Shown: in pieces, positions 28,501 to 40,500 of the stretch
Position numbering within the stretch: position 1 is the first letter of the stretch
Layout of the letters: the number at the start of each line of letters is the position of its first letter
NCBI GenBank assembly: GCA_958510875.1
Contig: OY294067.1
Coordinates: 152,160,962-152,224,961 of the forward strand
Direction of reading: 5' to 3'
DNA from: Endomychus coccineus
Taxonomy: Eukaryota; Arthropoda; Insecta; Coleoptera; Endomychidae
DNA length: 64,000 bases
Position numbers and translations under genes: made by a program
The notes under the pieces: generated by a model
What the model saw: the letters and a program-made list of their open reading frames with translations, nothing else
The model's database searches: none
Told to the model about the DNA's origin: nothing

Positions 28501-31500
28501 GAGGAACTCCTGCGGCAACGCTTTGTGATGTAGAGATTTGATCATCGAGCTTAACTTTTTGAGTTCTTCCCGTTAAATAATTCTTAACCAATTCAACCGA
28601 GTTTTCATCAAGTCCTATGTGATGGAGTATGGCACATAATAGTTCATGGCAGATGGTATCGAAAGCCTTGGTGAAATCCAACAAAACTAATACAGTTACC
28701 ATACCACGATCTCTAGCTTCCAAAATGTCATCCACAACGTTTAGAAGTGCCGATGTGCAGCTAAAATTTTTTCGAAAACCTGATTGATTAGTTGGAAGTA
28801 TATCATATTTAATCAAATGGGTGCTAAGCTGCATACTTATAATTTTTCCCAGAACCTTAGATAAGGTCGGAAGTATAGTAATAGGCCTCAAATCTTTGAA
28901 AGTTTTTGGCTCTGATACTTTCGGAAATGGCGTTATCAGTGCTTGTTTCCATATATCAGGGACCGTATTTGTTAAAATGCAACTGTTCACTACGTGTGTA
29001 ATAAATGGGATAATACTAGAACCACAATATTTTAACATAACGATATTTATGCCATCGACTCCCTCAGCATTAGATTTCATATCATTTAAGATATTACCTA
29101 CAGTTTCACAGTCTACCAGCTCGAAATGGAATTTAGTATTGAATTCTTTTATAGTGTCATTTTTATAAAAATGTAGCAGTTCAGTATTATTAATTTGCTG
29201 GTTTGGTATACAATTTACAAAAAAAAATTATTTATTTCATTCAAGTTTCTTAAGGAGTTTGGTAATGTGAATTTTTTAACTTTTGTTATATGAAGAGATT
29301 TTAAATTCTTCCAAATTTGTTTGGAACACTTAGAGCGGGATATAAATTGAAAGTAGGCTCGTTTTTCATTTTTGATGGCTATTTCAGTGTAATTTCGCAA
29401 CTGTTTAAAGTATTCCCAATGTCTAGGATTTTTTGAAATTTTGTATCTTATTTTGGCTTTATTTCTGAGTTTAATTAATAGTTTTACTGTATCAGTGATC
29501 CAGGGTGATCTTGGTTTACAATGAGTATACTTTGTTTTTAATGGTGCATGTATATCAAAAGCATCTGATATATATTTATTGAAGTAATCAATTTTCAAAT
29601 TTATATCGTTAATTTTATATATATAGTGAAAAGGAAAAGTTTTAAGAAAAGACTGAAATTCATTAATGTCAAAGTGTTCAAAATCGCGATAGGTATAAAA
29701 AAGTTTAGTTTGGGGAATATTTACTTTAATATTACAAAAAATAAGAGAGTGGTCTGTGAAATCATATTCTAAAACACCAGAGTTCAAAATGATAGATGGA
29801 TCGGATGTAATTATAAGATCAATTAGTGTGTGAGATGTGCTAGTACTCCTAGTGGGTTGAGTGATTATCTGTGTCAATTCCAGCGAGCTAAGTAGATCAT
29901 TCAAGTAAGTTGTACCACTATTTTCAAATTATCAAATTATCAAAATATTATCGGAAATAGATGAGCAATACATAATTGTATCTTCGAAATGTTCTAGGAA
30001 TTGTTTATAATTGCACGTGGGTGGCTTATACGCAACTCCAAATATGAATCTTTCCTTAGATATACTTGCACATATCCAAAGTTGTTCAATGAAATCATTA
30101 CACTCAACTATTTTAAATTGGATTGTGTTGCAGATGTATAATGCCACTCCACCGCCCCTGTCTTGTCTGTCCTTACGTATTAGTTTATAGCCATCAATTT
30201 GCAATCTATCTTCTAAATTATCTTGTGACAGCCAAGTTTCGCTTAAGGCTAAAATGTGAAAGTGCTTTTCTTCAAGCATTTGCTTAATTTTTGAAATTTT
30301 TGGTATTAAAGACCTAATATTTAAATGTGCAATTGATAATGCGTTTTTCATGATGATTCGTTCATATTATATTTACTAGCTGGAAAACAGGAAATCCACT
30401 TCAGGTTTTATAGCAGAATTGAAAAAGATAAAGATAAAAATAAAGAAATGTACAATCGATTTTACACGTTTTTTACTTTCAGATAAAGAATATGAATTAA
30501 TTTATGGTTTCTTAGCAAGTATTAGTACAAGAGAGTAGATTCTAAGGTGAACTCATCACTCCTTTTGTAATTTCAATTTGGACTTGTGAAAGTCATTTAA
30601 AGTTTTAAATTTATGTAGCTTATTATTAGTTTTGAACATTATCGTACCTCCATTCGACCACACGTTCTTAATCCCATATTGCTCACCGACAGTTTTTAAA
30701 ACACCAATCCTTCTTGAAGTTAGGTCTTCACGGCATACAAGTCTAGTTCCTTTGAATTTGCTTTTATTTGCGAAAATCTTTTGCTTTGTAGTTAACTTAC
30801 AGAATCTGGCAATAATTGGTTGGCAAGTACCTTCTTTACTTGCTAGTCTATGACAAAAGTCGATAACATCTGTTGAAATTTTGATACCCAGTTTAGATTT
30901 GCACAAGTTTATTATAGTTTCTTCCGTATTTTCATTTTCATTCTTCGGAACTCCATAAAATCTTAGATTATTACGTCTTGAATATTGTTCTAATTCATCA
31001 TGAGCTGATACTAATTCATTTTCTAATGACACAACCTTACTTTCTATAACCTTGATTTGCTTTTGCACTTGAATGTTAATTTTGTTCCATATTTTGTCTA
31101 CTAAATTTTGTAGAAAATTTTCAGATGAAAGTACTTTTTCGACAATCCTTTGGATGAGTTCATCATCTTCACGTGATTTAGATCTTGTATTTTCCGGGGG
31201 TGGCATAGTGGATGTTAATTTTAATTCAAAACTACAGATTGATAATGATAATTAAGGAGTAACAGATGGCACGTCTACTCGACACGACAACACATTTTAG
31301 AATCATTAAAAGAAATATAAAGGCTTTATAAGGAGACCAAACTTTATACAAAATTAAGTCGCATTAGGCTAGGTCACGTATGCTTCGGCGTGCTTGGCGG
31401 TAAAATTACATATTATTCAAATTTTTGTTTTTCTTTACCTATTTATTATTATTATTTTTTTTTATTTATATTTTCGTATAATCATCTAAAAATTATCTCA

Positions 31501-34500
31501 TTTTTATTGAATTTCTATAAAAATATGAAAATCCGATTTTTTCCAAATATCACAAACATCTGCAACTGCAGACTTTTTACTTTCGTCTATACTTTTTTCA
31601 TTACGCGCGTATAACGAAAAAGGAATCCAATATTTCACAATTACTTGGTAATTTCGATTCAGTAAAAACCGGTAACTTATATCACCAATCAAATGAACAC
31701 TATTTTCTAATTCAGTCTTATTGAATGTGAGCGAAAACAATGGCAGAAATGGTAACGTTTTTCTGTATTCTTATAGCTTTAGGAAAAACGTTACGTTTTC
31801 TGCCATTGGGGTCGCTTTCTTCATTTTCACAGAACAACTGTACGTACTCTATTTGTTCTGTCATCAAGACGTCACGATATGCGCGCGGAATTTGAAACCG
31901 TTTCCTCGATACGAACAATTTTCATTCAAAAAAAATCATAATCAGTTGGCATTTGATCTCAATTATTTTTACAGTAGCAATCATAGAATTCCCTCAAAAA
32001 TGTATTAACTCTAAGAATAAGTAGAAATAATACCGCGTTATTAAAAAAAAATGATAAGTAAAAGTGAGAATCAAATCAATACGATTTTATTTATCCTAAA
32101 TTTTAGTCAATTTCTCAGCTAAAAATGTGTGAAGTTTGTTGTGCGAATATATAGGATTGATAGGAAATTTTCCGTAGAATACGATAATAAAATTACATTA
32201 AATTTTATTTAAATTATTTTTTCTTATGTTTATTTGCTTTTTTACGCATTTGAGATCATTTTTTAACCATAGTACATCGACTATTTCAATCTACGGAAAA
32301 TTTTCGATCGCATATGATATCAAGTTTTCTAAAATTTCCCATTTTTCATGCTAGAAATCTTAAAAAGGCGAAAAAACAACCCTTTTGCATGTTATTCAAA
32401 TGAAAGACAAATTCCTCTAAAGGCACGCGATATTGCAACGCCAACGGCTGAAATTTTGTTTTTAGTATTTTTTCATGTCACAGAATCAAAAAATCAACAG
32501 AGAGTGATGATTTTTCAACGTGAAAAAATAGCGGACACCCTAATCTACATACCACATTTGAAATGACTACCTTTTATCTTGAACCGGTAAATTGTTATAA
32601 ACAAACTAAGGGTTTTAATTAACACATTTTTTCTCTGCAACTAATTGATATTTATTATTTGATAAAAATATTCCAATTTATCCACATTAACCAACAATTC
32701 TTTTTTCATTCCTATATCTTGCATATTTTGCAATTGTTTAAACAATCAATATGGTATGTTTATCAATGGAGCGATATCCTATAAAGTTTCTGGGTTTCTG
32801 GTAATCGATTAATATTCATACCAACTATCATCTCTATATAGTCAGTCCTGCCCTGAAATTTTATTTTACATTTGTTTATTCAAAGTTGAAAAAAGACCTT
32901 ATGAACAATAGGATAACTAAGCTTCCATATGTAAATGCGGTTTTCGGCTTTGAAGGAGTTTGGAAGGAGACAAATTTTGTGCCGAAGTTGACATTGAAAT
33001 AAATTATAAATTAGAATAAAATAGTTATATAAATGATATTCAAGAATTTGTCTGACAGGTGTTTTAGTCTATTCTATACTAAAGTTGCTATGTGCACTAA
33101 TAGTGCTATGCTATACTCTTTGTGTAAAACAATAATTTAAATAAATTGTTTTCATGGTTTATTCCATAAAACATATTTTTGATACCTGTAGGTACTTTTA
33201 AAATAATAATAATAGAAATATAATTTCACGTCTATTTAAGCTTGTACTTTTATAATAAGTTTTGTGACTTTAAGATATGTATGTAGGGTAGGTAAATTTA
33301 TCTGATTAGTTACGTTATTTTATCTACTGATCAAGCAGTCCGTTGAACTTCACTGATATTGGGATCTTCAAAAAGCACATACGACAATATCAATAACATC
33401 CAAGATCAACAGTTTCTTTGTTTCAGTGAAATATGGACGATTATCATTTCTTCTTTCTTCAATACACTTGATGATGTAACTTTTAACCAGTCAACAACTA
33501 CTTGAATACCTATTTATGTTATTTGTAATTTTGAAGAATAATGTTTTTTTTATACTCGTCTTGAGTTATAAAATACACTTCACTACTAGTTCTTTATGAG
33601 TATAGTTGTTTTTGAACGTCAGTTAGTAAATTATTGTGTTTGTGCTCAATTTTGCGTAAATTGTGATTGTGTTATAAACAAATAATAGCGGTAGTTAGTG
33701 ATTTGAGAGTATAAAATATAGACGTTATTCGTACCTACCTCCGTATTTACGCACGAAGTGCGTTGTTTGTATTCGCATTAGTGAATCGTGGCGATTTTTT
33801 TTTGTTGTAAGTAATTTCAAAAGTGCATTTTATTGAAATTTTTATGAAATTATTTTTATTTTTTATTTTAACATTATTCATTTTTAAGTTCAATAGTATA
33901 CTAGTTACCTATTGTCTGTGACACAATGGGACGAACTTCTCTAAAACGTTATTTAGCTATGAATAAACAACGTCTCTCGTAGTATGAGGGATAGCTGAGA
34001 AAAAAAGCAAAAATTCAAAATGTGGAACAAAATAGACAATCAACATTTTACCGCAAATGGATTTTGGAAAAACGCCTTGAACATGTATGGAATCGTGGCG
34101 ATTTGAAACCCAGTGAAAGAGGAAGTACACACACGTCACCTCAGCGAAGCACAAGGGCTTATTCGTCTGTGCCACCTTTACAACCTACGCTTTTGGAGGA
34201 ACCAAAAGATGAACATGCGTTTACATGGGGATCTCTAGATGAGTATGAACGGTAAGTCAAAAAGTGTTGTTGTATCAATCGTTTTTCGTTATTTCTCTGC
34301 TTTTTTATTTCCATCACATTGGATTCGATCTCGGTTTGATTTCAATTTTAAATATTCATTCAAGGTAGATTTATTTTTTATTTTACTTTCAGAACTTTCA
34401 AATACCTTCAACAACGATCAAAAACGATTGGGCATATATTCTAATTGGGAGCATTTTCTTTGTTTGGACCTTGATGGAATTTATGGGCAGTTACGTGTGA

Positions 34501-37500
34501 ATAAATGCAGGTATGATACATATCTGGACTCGGGAGGATAAGAACAACTAAAATATGTTTTAAAAAATACAAAGAAATCGTATCAGATTAAAAAAAGAGG
34601 ATTCCACATTAGCCAAACACCTATTTGATTGTACTCGACCAGTTTCCCGGAAAATCCTGAAATACTTCACATCAAACAAAAAAGTTTTAAATTAACGTTA
34701 TTAGAATCACTGGAAATACATATAAATATTTGCAGATACCTGACATTGAAAATTGAACTAAAGTTTACAAAAAAGTTGCAACATTCAATTTAGTATTGAT
34801 GTTGACAAATTGTTTCACTACACTGTGGAATTACCAATACTAGGAGTTGTCAGCTCCTAGCTTTGGGAATGCTACAGTGTGGTGAAACAATTTGACAATA
34901 TGTGTAAATTTGACTTCAATTCTCCAAATTCCGAAAGTGAAAATGATTTTACACTACAGAAGCGCCGAAACCATAGATATATTAGATTAATTGTTCCAAT
35001 TGAAGTTTTAGGTAAATACAAGTTTCTTAACAATTAGGTACCTTTAAATTATAATTAATTATTACAATGAACACTTTATTCTACCTATTTGTTATTGTAT
35101 TTATTACATTCATCTTTTTTTTTCTTACATAATAACAATAAACTCGTCACCAATTATCAGAAATTGTAAATATGTAAGTATGTTTTCATATAGCTTTAAT
35201 TCTATAATGTTAGTTAGCTACAAATCGATGAAAATGAATGAGTTGGCTTCAACAAAAAATGGCGGCTTTCGGCACACAAAGATCAAAGTCATGAACATCT
35301 GGCCTAGTTCTCTACACGAATACACGCCCGCGAGTAGATTCAAGATCGTACGTGCGACGAATTCATTAGGGAACGGAGTTGTTATTAGATATTTGTTAAT
35401 GTCCTACTACGCCACTGAAACCACAGTTGTTGCGCCATCTACCGTCGGCAAGTCGACATATAAATTCGCATATTTCGGTCAGAATTTACAGAAATCTATA
35501 CTTCATATTTATAGCTTTCTCAATATTTTATAACAATGTACATGATGTTGGTTTCGTATTGATCTGATCGATGTGATTTTTATGTCAACTTATAGCTAAA
35601 TGTGTAGTGTTTTGTATGAATATAATAATAACACGATTAAGGCCAGATTTCCCGTAAATTATACCGGTTGAAGTACCGAATTGACCTGACGAAAATAGCA
35701 TGTTTTCAACAGTTTATTTCGAAGGAGTAAATTAATCAATCTCATTGAAAATTTCTTTATACAATTCTGCATACTTTCAGCTTTAATTTAATACGAATTG
35801 TGTCCACACTGTGTGCTTAATTTTTGTTATTAATAGGAAATGAGATGGCAATGTTTTACATCTAATTTAGTATACCCGGACCGCAGCCTCAATAATTTTG
35901 GTTTTGGAAAGTTTTGTAGATACACCGTTGACAAGGTTCCAAGTGGTTCCCATTTTATTTTGAGACTAATTTAATTGCTTTTTCATAGAAGCCTCTTCTT
36001 TCATCGAATTAATTTTTTTATAGATTTTTTAAATATTTGTTCAAATTATTGTTGTCAACGTTCTTTTTGAGTCAATTCAAATCTTATAATTTATTTGGGT
36101 CATTTCTCAACTCCTCTCTGAAAGTTTAATTACATTATTACTTCCATTGTAACTTGATGATAATTTACTATAAAAAGTATAATTGGAACAATATATACAA
36201 TTTTGAATGAAACTGTAACCGATATAATTATCAGTTTTATTTTTGTTGGTTTCGTATTGATCTGATCGATGTGATTTTTATGTCAACTTATAGCTAAATG
36301 TGTAGTGTTTTGTATGAATATAATAATAACTCGATTGTGCTGTATGCTGCTGTTGTTTACACTTCTTGTATGACTCAGTATGATGGTAGTTGGTTGAAGA
36401 AATAGCACTTGATGATTTTAAGTTATTCATTCACACCTATATACAGTTATGTACACCTACACTAACAGAACTGAGTCGCCTTATTTATGAAGACTAGTTT
36501 CCCTAAAGTTGTAAGTCTCTAGGTTAACGTTTAATTATAAGATTGATGATATGGTAATGTTATTGCAAGTAATAATGTTGCTTGTTGAAGTGATATCGTT
36601 GTGATTGTTATAGCAATGTAATGATGTTGCTCGTTGAATGAATTTGATTTGAATGTTTAGTAATATAATGATGTTGCTCGATGAATGAGCTTTGCGTGAA
36701 TGTTTATTCTCTACAAGTCGTTTACTTCAGGCAAGTTTAAGACTAAAGTGGTCTGTAAAGAAGGGTAGTAGCTGCTATCGTTGGCTACATATGTGTTGAC
36801 CAGAAATCCCAGGCAACACAACCATTCTTAGAAGTACCCATATAAATAAGCCATGACAACTCATCAATAACACTTCGTCGGCTGATGACAAATTGACACG
36901 AGAATCCTATTTGCGATTGTTTCCAGATGTGTCGTGAATACATTCACAGAGGCTATAATATCTAATATACAGAAAATGATACTTTAAATGACTTGTCGTA
37001 ATTATTGTCAATATGTATAAAAATATGAGTACGTTAAGCTTAAAGTTCGATTAAGGCCATATTTCACGTAAGTTATACCGGTTGAAGTACCGAATTGACC
37101 TGACGAAAATAGCATGTTTTCAATAATTTATATCGAAGGAGTAAATCAATAAATCTCATTGAAAATTTCTTTATACAATTCTGCATACTTTCAGCTTTAA
37201 TTTGATATGAATTGTGTCTACATTGTGTGCTTAATTTTTGTTATCAATACGAAATGAGATGGCAATGTTTTACATCTAATTTAGTATACCCAGACTGCAG
37301 CCTTAATAATTTTGGTTTTGGAAAGCTTTGTAGATACACTGTTGACAAGGTTCCAAGTGGTTCCCATCTTATTTTGAGACTAATTTCTTTTTCATAGAAG
37401 CCTTTTCTTTCATCGAATTAATTTTTTTATCGATTTTTCAAATATTTGTTCTAATTGTTGTTGCCAACGTTCTTTTTGAGTCAATTCAAATCTTATAATT

Positions 37501-40500
37501 TATTTGGGTCATTTCTCAACTCCTCTGAAAGTTTAATTACATTATTACTTCCATTGTAACTTGATGATAGTTTACTATAAAAAGTATAATTGGAACAATA
37601 CATACAATTTTGAATGACACTGTAACAGATATAATTATCAGTTTTATTTTTGTTTAGATTTCTTTGATAAATAGATATGAAGTCATATATTAATTTACGT
37701 ACATAAGCAGGGGTTTTCGTCCTTCAACAGGATAACTTTAAAGGATTGAAGTCCGCGAGTTGACCGTGATGATCAGCCAGGTTCAAACTTTACACAAGTA
37801 ACAAAGATATGTTTCATTACGTTTTAGATTATTCATATCAGTTACACAATCACATTTAATGGAGCTTTTATTTGTAAACAATCTAATGAGATAAATTTAT
37901 TTGTAACACAATTAAATGAATCAAATGGTAAGTTGTATTCAAAAACATTGAAAACCTAGTCAACATGACAATAATGGCTCACCTTGAGCCATGACGACAT
38001 TTCTTTGTTGATGATATTGGGTGAACAAGCCACAGTTCTAATTTCTTGATAAAAATGAAAATCAACTCATTACCAAATAAAATCCGAAATAACTGAACCA
38101 AATAGAAGAAAATTTTCAAAAATATAAACATTGACCCTTCTCTTTCATTTCATATAAACTGAACATTCAGTATAGCTTGTCATTTGATAAAAAAGATTAT
38201 CTAATTCTTCTCAGTAAAATTCATATGAACATATTGAGTTGATAAGGGGAACTAACACTTTACTATTTCAAAGTTGATATCACAAATAGAGCTGATCTAA
38301 ACTTGAATTAAGTTTCTAATCCTCAAACAATAGTTTATACACAGTAGACAAATATGTATATTGTAGGTGTTATATATCAAAATAAGAAATACCTTCAGCA
38401 GCAGTTAACATTTGGTATTTTATTAATGAATCAAATGCTTCGAAACAATAAACATCACAGTGTAATGCTTGTTTGTAACAATCTGATGCAAGTCCTCGAT
38501 TATCCATACTTTCAAGTACTTTCCCTTTTAGGTATAATGCAGAAGAGTATACTTGCTGGAAATAAAAATCATTCTAATAAAAACAAATCAGAGTAATTCT
38601 TATTTTGACTCACATTTTTGGGTTTATCATCAAATAATAAAGAATCCATGGGGTCCACATTGTGAGCAGATGTGGAGTTTTGAAGAAACATTTCAGTTTC
38701 CATCAAATTGATTACTTTCAATGCTTCATTCAATTCATTAGCCTCCAGTAAACATCTTACGGTCAGATAATTACACAAGATGTATGACTGAAAAAAATGT
38801 GAAGCTTATATAATTTAATGAAAGTACAAATTTTTTTTTTATACCACTTTTAATAATAACATGAAAATGTTACTATAGTTTGAACACTGAAGTGTCATTA
38901 TCATAAGTATGAAGTAAACAATAAACAAATGAAGAATAAATAGGACGAAGTGTAGAGACACTGGGCTACCATGACAATGAATTATCTTTACACAATGGTT
39001 GTATTTTCAAAGGAATAGGAGTAATAATACCAAGGATATTAAAATGAGATATTTTAAAGAACTTTATATTGGTCATCTAGGCATCGTTAAAATGAAATCT
39101 TTGGCTAGAAGTTATTGTTATTGGAACTGTTTATTGTTTACTTCATATTTTGTAATCAAACTTACAAATACTATTAGATATAAAGTGTTCAATGATATGA
39201 ATATTCAAGAATTTTATTTCTTACACTAATAAGATGATTAGTATGTTTTAAAGAAAATCATTTATACCAAGAAGGTTTTGCTTCTAGGAACCACATGCAT
39301 GTATTATGTACGATGTAAAAGCTAGTAGTGTAGTGTTTGTTCAATAATAAATTCTGGTGAATGATATTTGGTAGATCTTCATAATTCTCTTTGTCAACCT
39401 GAAGTTACTCGCATGTTGCATTAGACTTGAAATAACAATTTACTCTTCTCTCGTGAAGACATCAGAAATGTGACTGCTTCCTATTCTGTTTGTGCTGATT
39501 AAAACCTAGATCTAATGAACATGAAGGAAGATTAAACATAGCTACGTGAACTTGAATTTGAAAAGTCATCTTTTTCGCAAAACCATTAAATATATTGTGG
39601 ATGAATACTATCATTTTCCCTTTGCAATACCTTGTAAAGATTCATCTTGTCAATAGTTATTACTGCTCTCAAATTGATATTTTCTTTGATTGGCACTCCC
39701 GTCATATATAATAATAACTCTTATGAGCTGAAGAATATCTTTAACACTAATGAAGTGACTACTAGTAGAACAATGCCATATAATCCCCAGTTACTTAAAA
39801 CTATTAGAAATTTGGTTTGAAAGTAGATTCCCTAATACTAACAGAAGATACACTAATGTAAAGTTTACAGATATAAAACACCCTAACAAATAGAATTACT
39901 ATTTCTACCAGATATCTTCTTTGTCCTAAAGTGATAACTAGTACACTAGTAGCTGCTCAATACCCAGATGATACTAATAATACTCACAATCTGAAATTGA
40001 TGTACAAGATCAAGATTATGTAGAGGAAAGTTCAGAAACAGTACCTGAACGATCCTAATCTTCTTCAAATGAGGAATTGCAATTCTCCAAAATTAGAAAT
40101 TTGCAGATCACGAAAGTTACTTAAAAGTCTCAAAAGCAATATATCTTGCTGAAAAAACGATTTGGGGGTGAACTTAAAGAAAATCTAGTACCTATTGGTT
40201 TGTTTGTATTGTTTACTTTGGTTATTTGTCATTTCTCACTATAATTAAATACAGTTCTGTAATTGAGTTTAATAAAACCTTTTTGGTGGTACCCCTATTT
40301 CATTACAATACGCTTCCTTCTGATTTAATGTTCATAATTCTTCTACATCCAACCAGAACAATTGTTTTCTTTAACTTCACTAATTTATTAAATAATATTT
40401 AGAAATCAATAAATGTAGTGTGCAAGAAGGTAATGAATCAAGTGCTACCTTGTTCCTCACCTTATCCAAATTTCGAGTCCGCAGTAAGTGAGCAGCTCTA

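Larger units (their letters stand above)
27219..31255 (-). mobile_element. Nearly full-length LINE (CR1/L2 group, Daphne/Crack-like)
   Basis: Non-LTR retrotransposon on the minus strand: ORF1 (30556-31206), a 204-bp spacer, ORF2 with endonuclease and RT (27524-30351), a 3' UTR of about 300 bp and a terminal AAT microsatellite (ATTATTATT on the coding strand), which such LINEs use instead of poly(A). It is inserted in the centre of the 26057-32542 transposon. I could not see a target duplication, so the 5' limit near 31255 is approximate. Clade placement is from motif style (YADDTQMYL, no RNase H). Confidence 0.85.
26057..32542. mobile_element. 6.5 kb DNA transposon with long inverted arms and 8-bp target duplication
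   Basis: The left end TAGGGTGTCCGCTATTTTTT and the right end AAAATAGCGGACACCCTA are inverted. Both flanks carry ATCTACAT (26049-26056 and 32543-32550). The inverted arms are about 0.9-1.0 kb (26057 to about 26950 and about 31510 to 32542) and share CGCGCGCATATCGTGACGTC and AACGTTACG blocks. They also share the start of the same ORF (KSIDxSKKSAVAxVCDIWKK). The right arm has about 400 bp extra near 32070-32470; the left arm has a CATT-tailed insertion (26590-26709). A LINE occupies the centre. An 8-bp duplication with TAGGG ends suggests hAT-like, but no transposase is recognisable, so the superfamily stays open. Confidence 0.85.
20390..38392. other. CDC16 intron 4 (18.0 kb), mostly transposon-derived
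   Basis: Contains the hAT relic (21727-23645), a tandem repeat (24165-24610), a LINE RNase H scrap (25560-26030), the long-TIR element with its nested LINE (26057-32542), a hairpin (34803-34897) and the interrupted duplication (35546-37653). Bases 20390-21030, 32551-34800 and 37654-38392 show nothing I can assign. An AAT microsatellite at 21036-21058, followed by sequence similar in style to a LINE 3' end, may mark a truncated LINE. Confidence 0.65.

Noticed and set aside
28821..29168. Plus-strand 115-aa ORF
   Set aside because: Antisense to LINE reverse transcriptase; codon pattern follows the RT on the other strand.
34022..34541. Two overlapping plus-strand ORFs (77 and 100 aa)
   Set aside because: The first ends at a GGTAAG donor-like site and could suggest a spliced gene. 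I could not find a convincing continuation or family, and the frame upstream is stopped.
35180..35533. Plus-strand 117-aa ORF starting MFSYSFNSIM
   Set aside because: No recognisable domain, no splice context or repeat support; it overlaps the start of an intronic region with low coding likeness. Left unannotated.
36337..37047. Solo LTR
   Set aside because: TATA box and a 5-bp flank repeat fit, but the ends are not TG..CA and no internal partner was found, so I report it only as an unclassified insertion.
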